Positions 17,453 through 26,766 of a stretch of DNA of 64,000 nucleotides are shown one piece after another. The DNA is from Amycolatopsis pittospori (GTDB lineage Bacteria > Actinomycetota > Actinomycetes > Mycobacteriales > Pseudonocardiaceae). The stretch spans positions 1-64,000 of the forward strand of contig NZ_JACBXD010000029.1 of the NCBI RefSeq assembly GCF_013870525.1, read 5' to 3'. The notes below the pieces were generated by a model, which saw only the letters and a list, made by a program, of their open reading frames with translations, searched no databases and was not told the DNA's origin. The first letter of the stretch is position 1, and the number at the start of each line of letters is the position of its first letter. The translations under genes and the position numbers were made by a program.

Positions 17453-18436
17453 CTACGCGGACTGGGCCAGCAGGAGCAGATGCCGTTCCAGCAGCGCGCG
17501 GAACGCCGGGTGGACCGTCGTGCCCAGCGCCGGGTCGATCTCGACCGTTCGCCATCCGTCGCCGACAGCCGTGAGAAGCACCACGGCGGGGTCGGCGATC
17601 ACGACCACCCCGCCTTCCGCGCGCAGTTCCGCCGTGCCGAGCAGACGCGGGAAGACGACGTCGGCGGGCAGTCCGTCACAGGTCAGCAGGAACTCCCGGT
17701 AATCGGCCGGCAGCCGGAGCCCGAGCCGTACCTCCGCCGCGTCGACGTTGCGGGCGGACGCCGCCGGGGGCGCGGTCCCGCCGCCGCGTAGCCGGAGGAT
17801 GCCCGCGACCATCTCGCGCCACGTCCCGGTGTCCGGCGGGTAGCGCTCGTACAAGCCCGCGACGAGCGCCCCGGCGCACACCCTGGTCCAGTCGCCGAGT
17901 CCGAGCGGGTCCGCTCCCGCGGCCAGACGCGGCGCGAGCGGCCGCGACGCGGCGAGCACGGCGACGTCCGGGCGAGCCTGTTGCGAGGCGATCTCCGCCC
18001 AGACGTCGACGTCGCCTCGCGCGACGGCCTCGCGCAACCGGTCCGGCCGGGACGGCCCGAGATGCGACACCGCCTCGCCGATCGGGGAGCCGCTGAAGAG
18101 ACCGTCGAGATCGGACACGCGCCGGGCGAGGTGCGTTTCGTGGGCGCGTTCCTCGGCGTCGAGGTCGAGCGGCGTCAGCGCCGCGGCCCACTCCGGCCGC
18201 CCGCCGTTCGCTTCGAAGAGCATCGCCCACGCGCGCGCCTGCACGGCGCCGGGGACGAGCGCTGTCACGGGACGTTCGGTGAGCGCGTGCCAATGCGTGA
18301 TCAGCCTGTCGGCTTCCGCCATCGCCCCGGACGCCGCGAACAGCAACGCGGCGTGCCCGATCCGGTCGTCGAGCGTCGCCTCGTCACCGCTCAGCACATC
18401 CCTGATCGCGCCTTCCAGATACGCGTCCCTGTCCAC
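17453..18436 (-). CDS. SMI1/KNR4 (SUKH) domain protein
   Basis: A 327-aa soluble protein. Residues about 1-220 are Ala/Arg/Leu-rich helical sequence of unknown type; the C-terminal third has the SUKH signature LGLRLPADYREFLLTCDGLP followed by a VVVIADPAVVLLT beta stretch and WRTVEID. SUKH proteins are often immunity proteins against polymorphic toxins, but others have housekeeping roles. No toxin gene is adjacent, so function is open. GTG 18436 with AAGG 8 bases upstream is preferred over the upstream start at 18484. Confidence 0.75.
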   Translation of the reverse strand: MDRDAYLEGAIRDVLSGDEATLDDRIGHAALLFAASGAMAEADRLITHWHALTERPVTALVPGAVQARAWAMLFEANGGRPEWAAALTPLDLDAEERAHETHLARRVSDLDGLFSGSPIGEAVSHLGPSRPDRLREAVARGDVDVWAEIASQQARPDVAVLAASRPLAPRLAAGADPLGLGDWTRVCAGALVAGLYERYPPDTGTWREMVAGILRLRGGGTAPPAASARNVDAAEVRLGLRLPADYREFLLTCDGLPADVVFPRLLGTAELRAEGGVVVIADPAVVLLTAVGDGWRTVEIDPALGTTVHPAFRALLERHLLLLAQSA

Positions 18437-18484
18437 GGAAACGACCTTGCCACAAGGAATGACCTCGGTGCGACGCCGATCCAC

Positions 18485-18730
18485 TCACGCCGGCCGTCGC
18501 CTCAGAGCGGGTGATCGAATTCGACCCAAGGGGGTCCGGCCCCTCGATCAGCCCGAGAACATCGCCGGCGTGGCCAAGACGCAGAACGCCGTGAGTCGGA
18601 TCCTCTACGAGCTTTCACAGCCAAGACCTCGCCGACCTCGAGCCATCCCCGTCACCGTCCACATCGGACACTGAGCGGGACCCTGCGGGCCGGCGTTCGG
18701 CCAGCTCGTGGACACGCCTCTGGAGTGAAA
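18485..18730. other. Intergenic stretch, possible gene remnant
   Basis: No intact gene is seen. A short plus-strand stretch near 18538-18625 reads like coding sequence (PLDQPENIAGVAKTQNAVSR) but has no start, ribosome site or continuation. It could be the tail of a decayed gene. The right end adjoins the pepA terminator palindrome. Confidence 0.4.
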
Positions 18731-18783
18731 CGCGTGAAGGCCCTCTTCCCTCGGCTGAGCAGAGGGAAGAGGGCCTTCACGCG
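18731..18783. terminator. GTGAAGGCC-family palindrome after pepA
   Basis: Perfect 21-base arms (18731-18751 and 18763-18783, outer CGCGTGAAGGCCC) with an 11-base loop end 7 bases before the pepA stop codon on the minus strand. It is placed as the pepA terminator. Confidence 0.85.
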
Positions 18784-18789
18784 CGAGGA

Positions 18790-20292
18790 TCAGCCGTTGG
18801 CGGCGATGTCCGCGAGGACGGCGGCGATGGTGCGGACCGGGACGCCGGTGCCGCCCTTGCCGGTGTAGCCCCACGGGCCGGCGGTGTTGAACGACGGGCC
18901 CGCGATGTCGATGTGCGCCCAGGGCAGGCCGTCGGCGACGAACTCGCGCAGGAAGATGCCCGCGGCGAGCATGCCGCCCCAGCGGTGCCCGGTCACGTTC
19001 GCCAGGTCGGCGAGACGCGAGTCGAGGTCGGCGCGCAGTTCCTCCGGCAGCGGCATGGCCCAGCCGCCCTCACCGGTCGCCTGCGCGATACCGGCGATCC
19101 GGTCGCGGAACTCGTCCGAGCCCATGACACCCGCGGTGCGGTTGCCCAGCGCGACGAGCTGCGCGCCGGTCAGCGTCGAGGTCTCGATCAGGTAGTCGGG
19201 GTTCTCCTCGCCCGCGCGCACGATCGCGTCGGCCAGCACGAGACGGCCTTCGGCGTCGGTGTTGAGCACCTCGACGGTCTTGCCCCCGTACATGCTGAGC
19301 ACGTCGCCCGGCCGGTACGAGGTGGCCGAGGGCAGGTTCTCCGCCAGCGGGATGTGCGCGACGACCTCGAGCGGGTACTTCAGCTTCGCGGCCAGCACCA
19401 CGGAGGCGAGCACGGCGGCCGCGCCCGACATGTCCGAGGTCATGTGGTCCATGTTCGCGGCGGGCTTGATCGAGATGCCGCCCGAGTCGAAGGTGATGCC
19501 CTTGCCGACCAGCGCGACCTTCTTCGACGCCTTCGCCGGCTTGTAGGCGAGACGCAGCAGACGCGGCTGACGGGAGGAGCCGCCGCCGACGCCGAGGATG
19601 CCGCCGAAGCCCTTGCGCTTGAGCGCCTTTTCGTCGAGGACCTCGAATTCGAGGTTGTTCGCCTCGGCCAGGGTCTTCGCGCGGTCGGCGAAGGAGGCCG
19701 GGAACAGGTCGTTCGGCGGGGTGTTGATCAGGTCGCGGGCGATGATCACCGACTCCGCGATCAGGGTGGCGGCCTTGAGGGTCGCCTTGTGGTCCTTCGC
19801 GGTGCCCTCTTCGGGGCTCACGAAGTCGACCTTGGCGACCGGGCCGTCGCCCTTCTCGGAGCGGTACGCGGTGAAGGTGTACGCGCCGAGCGCGGTGCCC
19901 TCGACGGCGGCCTGCAGGTCGATCGCCGACAGTGTGACGAACGCGCGGTCGGTGCCGCTCAGCGCCCGCGCCGCGGCACCCGCGCCCCGGCGGACCTGCT
20001 CGGCGGTGACGCCGTTCTCGCCCGCCTTGCCGAGGCCGACGGCCAGCACGACACCGGCGGACAGCTTGCCCAGCGTCGGGACCTTGACGACCTCGTCGGC
20101 CTTGCCGGACGCGCCCAGCGTCCCGAGGACGTCGGCGAGTTTGCCGTCGAAGGCGGCATCGGCAACGGAGGAGCCGGCGGCGAGCGCCAGGCCGTCCTCG
20201 CCCTGCAGGGTTCCGATGACGACGACGTCGGCGCGCGTCTTGGCAAGCGCCGCTTCGGCGTTCTCGGTCAGGGCAAGCTTCGGCACGGTCAC
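18790..20292 (-). CDS. pepA: Leucyl aminopeptidase (M17)
   Basis: Zinc/manganese exopeptidase that removes N-terminal residues; cytosolic, hexameric in homologues. The 500-aa protein has the metal-site [15 protein letters not shown] and [12 protein letters not shown] signatures, with the catalytic Lys and Arg within them, plus an N-terminal alpha/beta domain (about 1-170). GTG 20292 is fixed by GAGGAG 6 bases upstream; an open frame extends more than 1 kb upstream only because it shadows the opposite-strand membrane gene. The palindrome at 18731 closes the gene. Confidence 0.96.
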   Translation of the reverse strand: MTVPKLALTENAEAALAKTRADVVVIGTLQGEDGLALAAGSSVADAAFDGKLADVLGTLGASGKADEVVKVPTLGKLSAGVVLAVGLGKAGENGVTAEQVRRGAGAAARALSGTDRAFVTLSAIDLQAAVEGTALGAYTFTAYRSEKGDGPVAKVDFVSPEEGTAKDHKATLKAATLIAESVIIARDLINTPPNDLFPASFADRAKTLAEANNLEFEVLDEKALKRKGFGGILGVGGGSSRQPRLLRLAYKPAKASKKVALVGKGITFDSGGISIKPAANMDHMTSDMSGAAAVLASVVLAAKLKYPLEVVAHIPLAENLPSATSYRPGDVLSMYGGKTVEVLNTDAEGRLVLADAIVRAGEENPDYLIETSTLTGAQLVALGNRTAGVMGSDEFRDRIAGIAQATGEGGWAMPLPEELRADLDSRLADLANVTGHRWGGMLAAGIFLREFVADGLPWAHIDIAGPSFNTAGPWGYTGKGGTGVPVRTIAAVLADIAANG

Positions 20293-20424
20293 TTCTGGCT
20301 CCTCGCGCGTTCGCGGTGGTACCGGGCGGGTGCCCGGTTGGATCGTGAGCCATGCTAATGACAGCGGGACCTGGGGGAACAGCGGGGCCGACCGGGTCAC
20401 TCGGTGTACAGGAAGGGAGACGGC

Positions 20425-21279
20425 GTGCGGCTGGCGGGCGGTCTGTTCATCGCACTCGCGGTGGGCACCTCCGGAGCGGACTATTGGGTGCTGCTCGCGG
20501 CGGTGGTCGCGGTCTTGGTCGCCGTCGCGGCGGAGGCGTTGCTGCCGCCGCTGGGGGAGACGCGAGCGGATCGGATCGTGGGCTCCGTTTCGCGGCTGGG
20601 CCTCGTCCTCGTCTTCGCGACGACGTTCGGCCAGTACCTGTTTCCGTCCGCTCCGGGCATCGCCGCGGCGGTGTTCGCCGTCGTCGCGGCCGTCGCCGAT
20701 CTCGCCGGGGTCCGCCTCGGCGACCACGCCGCCCGCTGGGTCACCGGCGTGCTGCTCGTGGCGGCCGCCTCCCTGATCGCGATCTGCGTCGCCATCCCGC
20801 CGCTGGCGCAGTTCATCGCGCCGGATCCGCCGTCCGTACCCGGTCTCGGCCTCGCCGTCCTGGTGCTGCTGCCGTTCCTGCTGCCCCGCCGTCCCGGCGC
20901 GGGCCGCGCGGCCGCGGTGGGCCTGGTGGCCGTGGTGATCGTCGGCGTCGCCCTCTACCAGCTGGGACCGATCCGGCTGGGACTCTCCGCGACGTCGTTC
21001 CGCGAACTCCTCGCCGCGGCCGACGCGGTCTCGCTGCTGCCCGTGCTTTCGGTGGTGGTCGCGGTGGCGACCGTGCCGGTCGCGGTGGACGCCTTCACCG
21101 AGGGCCGGGAGCGGCTGTCCCCGGAACGTCCGAAGGCGACACTCGCTTGTGGACTGATCGTGGCCGTCGCGGCGGCCTTCGCTGGGCCGGTCGTGGCCCT
21201 CGGGCTCGCGGGAGTGGGAACGGTCGCGGAACTGGTTCTGCGGGTCCGCGCCCGTGGGTACCGTGCAAGGCGTGCGTGA
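20425..21279 (+). CDS. Multi-pass membrane protein of unknown function
   Basis: A 284-aa protein made almost entirely of hydrophobic helices (about eight), with Gly/Ala/Val-rich segments and few charged loops; a short loop [17 protein letters not shown] lies near residue 225. GTG 20425 follows GGAAGGGAG. No transporter signature is recognised. Its stop overlaps the start of the DUF402 gene by 8 bases, so the two are translated together. It is divergent from pepA with 132 bases between starts. Confidence 0.75.
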   Translation: MRLAGGLFIALAVGTSGADYWVLLAAVVAVLVAVAAEALLPPLGETRADRIVGSVSRLGLVLVFATTFGQYLFPSAPGIAAAVFAVVAAVADLAGVRLGDHAARWVTGVLLVAAASLIAICVAIPPLAQFIAPDPPSVPGLGLAVLVLLPFLLPRRPGAGRAAAVGLVAVVIVGVALYQLGPIRLGLSATSFRELLAAADAVSLLPVLSVVVAVATVPVAVDAFTEGRERLSPERPKATLACGLIVAVAAAFAGPVVALGLAGVGTVAELVLRVRARGYRARRA

Positions 21280-21898
21280 TCCTCTCTGGACCCCGGGCGA
21301 CACGGTCGTCGAGCGCTTCCTCCGGCCGGACGGCTCGATCGGTCAGCATCACCCGCTGCGCGTCATCGCCGACGACGGCGAAGTGCTGCTCGGCTGGCTC
21401 CCGGCCGACACCCCGATCATCGGCAGCAGGCTCGCCGACGGACGGCTCTTCCGCGAGGCGCCGCTCGAGGAGCGGTTCCGGGTGCCGAGGGTGCGGGTGC
21501 CGGATTTCTGGCGCGACACCTCGACGCTGCGCCGGATCGCCGACGACGAATGGTCGTCGGTCTGGTGGTTCTTCGACGCCGCGGGACGCTTCCTCAACTG
21601 GTACGTCAACCTCGAGGTCCCGATGGGGCGCACGTCGTCCGGGCCCGACCGGATCGACGGCATCCTCGACGTCGCCGTCGAACCCGGCGGAAGCTGGCAG
21701 TGGAAGGACGAGGACGAGGCCGAGGAGGCCGTCCTCGCCGGGCGGATCACCGCCGCGCAGTTGGAGCGGCTGAGGGCCGAAGGCGAGCGCATCGGGGCGC
21801 TCGCGGACGCCGGGTCGTTCCCCTTCGACGGCACCTGGACCGACTTCCGGCCGGAGCCGGACTGGCGGGCGCCCGTTCTCCCCGAGGGGCTGCTCTAG
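21272..21898 (+). CDS. DUF402 family protein
   Basis: A 208-aa protein whose centre (about 80-165: [44 protein letters not shown]) matches DUF402, a fold found in nucleoside diphosphate phosphatases/RNA-associated hydrolases such as Streptomyces SC4828. The conserved N-W-Y and acidic DxD/ED residues needed for metal binding are present. GTG 21272 overlaps the membrane gene's end and has AAGG upstream. Its TAG stop shares the CTAG at 21895-21898 with the convergent small membrane gene. Confidence 0.85.
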   Translation: MRDPLWTPGDTVVERFLRPDGSIGQHHPLRVIADDGEVLLGWLPADTPIIGSRLADGRLFREAPLEERFRVPRVRVPDFWRDTSTLRRIADDEWSSVWWFFDAAGRFLNWYVNLEVPMGRTSSGPDRIDGILDVAVEPGGSWQWKDEDEAEEAVLAGRITAAQLERLRAEGERIGALADAGSFPFDGTWTDFRPEPDWRAPVLPEGLL

Positions 21899-22206
21899 CT
21901 CACCTGGAGGAGGAGCAGCAGCACCAGCACGACGTTGATCACGGTAAGGATGACCACCGACTTGGTGGACAGTTCACGCGGGAACACCTTGCCGTGGATG
22001 CTGCGCCACCAAAAGATGCCGAAGCCGCCCCCGACCAGGCCGAGGAACGCGCCGAAGCCGCTGTCCAGCAGGGCCCAGCCGTCCATCATCAGCAGGCCGG
22101 TGCCGAAGGTGAGCAGCACCGCCGTCGCGAACGTCTTGACGTCGGCACCCTTGCCGACGGTGGCCGGTCGCGCCGGGTGTGCGGGCTGCATCTGGTTGTA
22201 CGTCAC
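21895..22206 (-). CDS. Small membrane protein
   Basis: A 103-aa protein with a soluble N-terminal segment (about 1-22) and three hydrophobic helices (about 25-44, 47-68 and 83-101), ending LLLLLQVS. No family assignment. Its stop codon overlaps the convergent DUF402 stop on the same CTAG. It is divergent from ilvE, 117 bases apart. Confidence 0.7.
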   Translation of the reverse strand: MTYNQMQPAHPARPATVGKGADVKTFATAVLLTFGTGLLMMDGWALLDSGFGAFLGLVGGGFGIFWWRSIHGKVFPRELSTKSVVILTVINVVLVLLLLLQVS

Positions 22207-22281
22207 GAACCCATCCTAGGGGCGCGAGCCCTCATCCGTTCGTCGCGATGGACAGATCGCGAGAGGTAAAGATATGCGGAC

Positions 22282-22303
22282 GTCCGACTAACGTGGGTCC
22301 GAC
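22282..22303. promoter_or_regulatory. GTCCGAC direct repeat upstream of ilvE
   Basis: GTCCGAC occurs at 22282-22288 and 22297-22303, 15 bases apart, 21 bases before the ilvE start. Such spacing could suit a regulator binding successive faces of DNA; this is only a pattern. Confidence 0.25.
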
Positions 22304-22323
22304 CAAGCGTTATCGTCTTAGGC

Positions 22324-23427
22324 ATGACGACCTCGACGCAGTTCACCCACCTCCCGCACCCGAGCCCCGCGAGCCCGGAACGCGTCGCGGACGTATTGGC
22401 CGCACCCGGTTTCGGTCTGTACTTCACCGATCACATGGTGACCGTGAAGTGGAGCGCCGAGCAGGGCTGGCACGACGCGACCGTCGGGCCGTACGCGCCT
22501 TTCACGCTGGACCCGGCGACCTCCGTGCTGCACTACGGCCAGGCGATCTTCGAAGGCCTCAAAGCGTACCGTCAACCGGACGGCACCGTCGCGGCCTTCC
22601 GGCCCGACGCCAACGCTGTCCGGTTCCGGAACTCGGCCGAGCGGCTCGCCATGCCGCAGCTGCCGGTGGAGGTGTTCCTCGACTCGATCCGTGAACTGAT
22701 CGCCGTCGACAACCGCTGGATCCCGACGAAGCAGGGCGAGTCGCTGTACCTGCGGCCGTTCATGATCTCCACCGAGGCCGGGCTCGGCGTCAACCGTCCC
22801 GCGAACGAGTACCTCTACGCGCTGATCGGCTCGCCCGCCGGCTCGTACTTCTCCGGCGGCGTCAAGCCGGTGAGCGTCTGGCTCTCCACCGAGTACGTGC
22901 GCGCCGTCCCCGGCGGCACCGGCGAGGCGAAATGCGCCGGCAACTACGCGGCGTCGTTCGTGGCGCAGGCGCAGGCCGTCGAAAAGGGCTGCGACCAGGT
23001 CGTCTGGCTCGACGCCGTCGAGCGGCGCTGGGTCGAGGAGATGGGCGGGATGAACCTGTTCTTCGTCTTCGGCTCCGGCGACGAAGCCCGCGTCGTGACC
23101 CCGGAACTGACCGGCTCGCTGCTGCCGGGCGTCACCCGCAAGTCACTGCTGGAGCTGGCGAAGTCGCTCGGCCACCAGGTCGAGGAGCGTCGGATCTCCA
23201 CCGAAGAGTGGGAAAAGGCCGCCGCGTCGGGTGAGCTGACCGAGGTGTTCGCCTGCGGGACCGCGGCCGTCATCACGCCGGTCGGGCACGTGAAGCACGC
23301 GGGCGGGGAGTTCTCCGTCGCCGGCGGCCAGCCGGGCGAACTGACCATGAAGCTGCGCGGCGCGCTGACCGGCATCCAGGAGGGCACGCGGCCCGCCCCG
23401 GAAGGCTGGATGTACCCGCTGGGCTGA
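22324..23427 (+). CDS. ilvE: Branched-chain amino acid aminotransferase
   Basis: PLP enzyme that makes Leu, Ile and Val from their 2-oxo acids with glutamate. The 367-aa class IV aminotransferase shows [11 protein letters not shown] (about 60-70), LYLRPFMI, the pyridoxal-binding lysine in [15 protein letters not shown], and the late [13 protein letters not shown] phosphate-binding loop. The start is ATG 22324. It is monocistronic here: a membrane gene diverges upstream and cobT converges downstream across a 177-base repeat cluster. Confidence 0.96.
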   Translation: MTTSTQFTHLPHPSPASPERVADVLAAPGFGLYFTDHMVTVKWSAEQGWHDATVGPYAPFTLDPATSVLHYGQAIFEGLKAYRQPDGTVAAFRPDANAVRFRNSAERLAMPQLPVEVFLDSIRELIAVDNRWIPTKQGESLYLRPFMISTEAGLGVNRPANEYLYALIGSPAGSYFSGGVKPVSVWLSTEYVRAVPGGTGEAKCAGNYAASFVAQAQAVEKGCDQVVWLDAVERRWVEEMGGMNLFFVFGSGDEARVVTPELTGSLLPGVTRKSLLELAKSLGHQVEERRISTEEWEKAAASGELTEVFACGTAAVITPVGHVKHAGGEFSVAGGQPGELTMKLRGALTGIQEGTRPAPEGWMYPLG

Positions 23428-23438
23428 TCTTCGGCGGT

Positions 23439-23461
23439 CCGCATTCAGAGGACTAAACGCG
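23439..23461. repeat. CGCATT..AGGACTAAACGCG element
   Basis: A 23-base element beginning CCGCATTCAGAGG and ending AACGCG. It is 92-96% identical to the copies at 23577-23599 and 13540-13562. It starts 12 bases after the ilvE stop. Confidence 0.8.
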
Positions 23462-23504
23462 AGAGGGAGCTGAGCCCTCGCCGGTCCGCAGACCGGCAAG
23501 AGTG

Positions 23505-23555
23505 CCGTGAAGGCCTCCTTCCCTACGCTCAAGGTAGGGAAGGAGGCCTTCACGG
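23505..23555. terminator. GTGAAGGCC-family palindrome between ilvE and cobT
   Basis: Perfect 21-base arms (23505-23525, 23535-23555) with the 9-base loop CGCTCAAGG. It lies between two convergent genes and is flanked on both sides by direct copies of the CGCATT element. The loop nearly matches that at 17410. Confidence 0.85.
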
Positions 23556-23576
23556 ACTTCCGGGACCGAAGACGGC

Positions 23577-23599
23577 CCGCATTCAGAGGACTAAATGCG
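23577..23599. repeat. CGCATT..AGGACTAAATGCG element
   Basis: Second direct copy of the 23-base element in this gap; its ends CGCATT and AATGCG are complementary. It stops 5 bases before the cobT stop codon. Confidence 0.8.
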
Positions 23600-23604
23600 A
23601 AGCG

Positions 23605-24681
23605 TCAGGTGGCGGGGACGTCGATCAGCGGCCCGCTCACCCCGGACTGCTCGTGCGTCGCCATCTCCGCGAGCACCCGCGTCGCCATGAACACCAGCGG
23701 CAGCGCGACGACCGCGCCCGTTCCCTCGCCGAGCCGGACGTCCAGGTCCAGGATCGGGTCCAGGTCGAGGTGCTCCAGCGCGAGCGCGTGCGCGGGTTCG
23801 CCGCCGAGCTGGCCGGCGGTCCACCATTGCCGCGCGCCGGGCACGAGTTCCTCGGCGACCAGCGCGGCCGCGGCGGCGACCAGGCCGTCCAGGATCACAG
23901 GGGTCTTGCGGAGCGAGGCCTGCGCGAGGAATCCGGTCATCGCGGCGATGTCGGCGCCGGCGGCGGTGCGCAGGAGAGCGACCGGGTCGGCCAGTACCGT
24001 CCGGGCCCGCCGGAGCGCGTCGCGGACGGCGGCGGCCTTGCGCATCCAGGCGTTGTCGTCGATACCCGATCCGCGGCCGACGACGGCCACCGGTTCGCTG
24101 CCGGTCAGCGCCGCGACCAGGACCGAGGCCGGGGTGCTGTTCCCGATCCCGAGGTCGCCCGCGATGAGCAGGTCGGCCCCGCCGTCGACCTCGGCGTCGG
24201 CGATCGCCCGGCCCGCGCGGACGGCGGCGCGCGCCTCTTCGTCGGTCAGGGCGTCTTCGACGTCGATGGAGCCGGAGCCGCGCCGCACCTTGTACTCGCC
24301 GATGGACCGCGTCGCGGGGGCGTCGCTGTCCACGGCCATGTCGACGACCCGGACGCTCGCGCCGGCGGAGGCCGCCAGCACGTTGATCGCCGCGCCACCG
24401 GTCAGCATGCTGCCGACGAGTTGCGCGGTGACCTCGCCCGGATAGGCCGAGACGCCCTTCGCGGCGATGCCGTGGTCCCCGGCGAACACCACGACGCGGG
24501 GCCGCGTGAACGGGCGAGGCGGTGACTGGCCCTGGCAGGCCGCGACCCAGACGCCCAGTTCTTCGAGCCTGCCCAGCGAGCCCGCGGGCTTGATCAATTT
24601 CGAGTGGAGGGCGATCGCCGCCGAGCGTGCGTGTTCATCAGGTTGCTCGACTTCGGCGAACTCGAGGATTTCGTCGTCCAA
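23605..24681 (-). CDS. cobT: Nicotinate-nucleotide:dimethylbenzimidazole phosphoribosyltransferase
   Basis: Makes alpha-ribazole phosphate, the lower ligand precursor of cobalamin. The 358-aa protein shows [16 protein letters not shown] (about 32-47), the [16 protein letters not shown] loop and the [12 protein letters not shown] motif (about 172-183), all typical of CobT. TTG 24681 is the likely start with AAGGGCAAGG upstream. Other late cobalamin genes are not in the window. The ispD-like gene diverges from it with starts about 54 bases apart. Confidence 0.95.
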   Translation of the reverse strand: MDDEILEFAEVEQPDEHARSAAIALHSKLIKPAGSLGRLEELGVWVAACQGQSPPRPFTRPRVVVFAGDHGIAAKGVSAYPGEVTAQLVGSMLTGGAAINVLAASAGASVRVVDMAVDSDAPATRSIGEYKVRRGSGSIDVEDALTDEEARAAVRAGRAIADAEVDGGADLLIAGDLGIGNSTPASVLVAALTGSEPVAVVGRGSGIDDNAWMRKAAAVRDALRRARTVLADPVALLRTAAGADIAAMTGFLAQASLRKTPVILDGLVAAAAALVAEELVPGARQWWTAGQLGGEPAHALALEHLDLDPILDLDVRLGEGTGAVVALPLVFMATRVLAEMATHEQSGVSGPLIDVPAT

Positions 24682-24734
24682 CGCCTTGCCCTTCGGATCG
24701 CTTCGGTGGCCGGGCCCAACCTACCGACCCGGCT

Positions 24735-25442
24735 GTGCCAGAGTTGCCTGTGGCTCAGACGAAGGCGGCCGGGGTGGTGCTCGCGAGCGGTGCGGGCACC
24801 CGGGTCGGCGCCAAGCTCAACAAGGTCTACCTGCCGGTGGCGGGCAGGCGGGTCGTCGCGTGGTCGCTCGACGCCTTCGCCCGCGTACCCGGCATCGACG
24901 TGCTCGTGCTGGTCATCCGGCCGCAGGACACCGAGCTCGCGCGGGAGGTGCTCGCCGCGCATCCGGGTGAGGTCGAACTCGTGCACGGTGGCGCGACGCG
25001 TCAGGGTTCGGAGCTGAACGCCTTGCGCCACTTGGCTTCCCGGATCGGAAGCGGCGAGATCGACGCGGTGCTGCTGCACGACGCGGCCCGTCCGCTCGTC
25101 ACCCCGGAACTGATCGCGGACGTCCTCGCCGACACGCGGCGGTATGGGGGAGCGGTGCCCGGCATCGCCGCCGACGACATCGTGCGTGTGGACGGTGACA
25201 CCGTTTCCGGGGAATTGCCGGGCGCCATCCGGGTGCAGACACCACAGGGTTTCCGCGCGGCCCCGTTGCTGGAGGCGTACGAAACGGCCGAGCGCGAGGG
25301 TTTCGTCGGCACGGACACGTCTTCGTGCATGGAAAGGTTCTCCGCGCTGCCGGTGCGGTGGGTTCCGGGCAGCGCGGAGAACCTCAAGATCACCTACCCG
25401 CACGACCTCGTTGTCGCCGAGCAGGTGATCGGCCGAGGTTAG
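24735..25442 (+). CDS. ispD: IspD-like cytidylyltransferase
   Basis: NTP-transferase fold protein (235 aa) most likely making 4-diphosphocytidyl-methylerythritol in the MEP isoprenoid pathway. Visible are the nucleotide loop ASGAGTRVGAKLNKVYLPV (about 15-33), LLHDAARPLVTPELI and the C-terminal GSAENLKITYPHDL. The loop reads LNK rather than the usual PK, seen in one actinobacterial branch, so ribitol-phosphate cytidylyltransferase activity is an alternative. Start GTG 24735 or 24750 cannot be decided; neither has a strong ribosome site. ispF is not adjacent. The stop overlaps the convergent gene at 25439-25442. Confidence 0.8.
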   Translation: MPELPVAQTKAAGVVLASGAGTRVGAKLNKVYLPVAGRRVVAWSLDAFARVPGIDVLVLVIRPQDTELAREVLAAHPGEVELVHGGATRQGSELNALRHLASRIGSGEIDAVLLHDAARPLVTPELIADVLADTRRYGGAVPGIAADDIVRVDGDTVSGELPGAIRVQTPQGFRAAPLLEAYETAEREGFVGTDTSSCMERFSALPVRWVPGSAENLKITYPHDLVVAEQVIGRG

Positions 25443-25846
25443 GGATCTCCCTGGTCGGCCTTGCCGGTTCCGTTGGCCGGCAGGATGGTGACCGGCTGGC
25501 GCGCGTCCATCGGGATCGCGCAGTCCGGATGTGGTTGCAGCAACTGGATCGGCGCCGCGACGTCGCCGGGCGGCGGGATGGTGAGCACCGCGCGCAGCGT
25601 CCAGTCGGCCGTGGAGTGGTACTGCCACGAGACGAGTGCGGGCTGGAAGACGTCCGTGTCGGGGAGTGTGGTGACCCGGTAGGCGCTCGCCCGTTCCTCA
25701 CCGCGCAGGACCAGGACATCGGCGCAGGTCTCCCATTGGAACACCGCGGCGCAGACTTCGGGCTCCTCCCGGGGGCCGAAGATGTAGACGACCCACCGGC
25801 GTCTTCGAAGCTCTTCGAGCAGTTCGTCGATGCTCAGATGGTTCAT
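25439..25846 (-). CDS. Hypothetical protein
   Basis: A 135-aa protein starting MNHLSIDELLEELRRRRW, with alternating strands such as WVVYIFGPREEPEVCAAVFQW and CADVLVLRGEERASAYRV and a Pro-rich C-terminal half. The N-terminal half resembles small alpha/beta actinobacterial proteins, but no family is recognised. ATG 25846 has GGGGGG 4 bases upstream; TTG 25858 is an alternative. Its stop TAA overlaps the ispD TAG. It is divergent from the GntR gene. Confidence 0.7.
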   Translation of the reverse strand: MNHLSIDELLEELRRRRWVVYIFGPREEPEVCAAVFQWETCADVLVLRGEERASAYRVTTLPDTDVFQPALVSWQYHSTADWTLRAVLTIPPPGDVAAPIQLLQPHPDCAIPMDARQPVTILPANGTGKADQGDP

Positions 25847-25890
25847 CGAGCCCCCCAACGGGTTTCGGGAACTCTGCGGAGAGTAACAGG

Positions 25891-25977
25891 TGTACTAGAG
25901 CACCGTCCAGAATGTGTACTAGTACGTAATAATGGGGTGTGAGCAGGATCCTTGGTGCTCGTCCATGGGTGTGCTAG
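25891..25977. promoter_or_regulatory. TGTACTAG repeats, candidate GntR operators
   Basis: TGTACTAG occurs at 25891-25898 and 25915-25922, the latter inside the perfect palindrome GTACTAGTAC (25916-25925). TGTGCTAG follows at 25970-25977. All lie in the 170-base gap before the GntR gene. GntR-family operators are commonly short palindromes with a TAG/CTA centre, so autoregulation of the GntR-purC unit is plausible. Confidence 0.5.
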
Positions 25978-26016
25978 AACGCTTGTGCGCACCGCGCGAC
26001 CTTGTTAGGAGTCACC

Positions 26017-26766
26017 TTGCCCGCCGTCGAACGACCTGAACCGCCGTATCTCCAGATCGCGGGAAACATTCGCGACGACATCGTTTCGGGCAGGCTCAAG
26101 GAAGGCGACGCGGTGCCGTCCGCGCGCGAGATCGCGAGGAACTGGAACGTCGCCATGGCGACGGCGATGAAGGTGCTCTCGACATTGCGGGCCGAAGGTC
26201 TGGTCCGCGCGGTACGCGGCATCGGGACAGTGGTGCAGACCAGAGCGCTGCACCGCTCCGCGCACGATCGGACGATCTCGATCGCGCGAACCGGCAAGGT
26301 CTATCCACCGGGCCACTACGCGAAAATCCGTGAGGCCGGGCTCGTCCCGGCGCCGGAGCGGGTGGCGGACGCGCTCGGTATCGACGAGGGCGCTCCCGCG
26401 ATCCGGCGGCGGCGGACCACGTACGCCGGCGACGAAGTGCCGGTGTCGACGTCGGTCTCCTGGTTCGACGGCGCGCTCGCGGCGAAGTCGCCGCTGCTGT
26501 TCGAGACCAGGCGGATCGTCGAAGGAACGGTCAAATACGTCGCGGATCAGACCGGGCGGGTTCTCACGTCGACGCATACTCAGCACGCCGCGGGGCTGGC
26601 GGGTGCCGAGGACGCGGCGGAACTCGGCGTGGCCGAAGGTACGGCGATCTTGTTGAGCCGCAACAGGTTTCTCTCCGCGGAGGGTGACGTGCTGGAGTAC
26701 GGCGAATCGTCGGCCTTGCCGAATCAGTGGGTTTTCTACGAATACAACATCGAGGACGGGGCATGA
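26017..26766 (+). CDS. GntR/HutC family transcriptional regulator
   Basis: DNA-binding regulator of 249 aa. A winged helix at residues about 10-72 (YLQIAGNIRDDIVSGRLKEG, VPSAREIARNWNVA) is followed by a UTRA ligand-binding domain (about 90-245, with RRRRTTYAGDEVPVSTSVSWF and LLSRNRFLSAEGDVLEYGES). TTG 26017 follows AGGAG at 5 bases. The stop overlaps the purC start as ATGA, so regulator and purine enzyme are made together. The ligand could be a purine-pathway metabolite such as a phosphoribosyl intermediate, since UTRA domains often bind sugar phosphates; this is inference. Confidence 0.9.
   Translation: MPAVERPEPPYLQIAGNIRDDIVSGRLKEGDAVPSAREIARNWNVAMATAMKVLSTLRAEGLVRAVRGIGTVVQTRALHRSAHDRTISIARTGKVYPPGHYAKIREAGLVPAPERVADALGIDEGAPAIRRRRTTYAGDEVPVSTSVSWFDGALAAKSPLLFETRRIVEGTVKYVADQTGRVLTSTHTQHAAGLAGAEDAAELGVAEGTAILLSRNRFLSAEGDVLEYGESSALPNQWVFYEYNIEDGA

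Noticed and set aside
20293-21303. N-terminal extension of pepA
   Set aside because: It is the reverse strand of the membrane protein gene; GTG 20292 has a strong ribosome site and family length.
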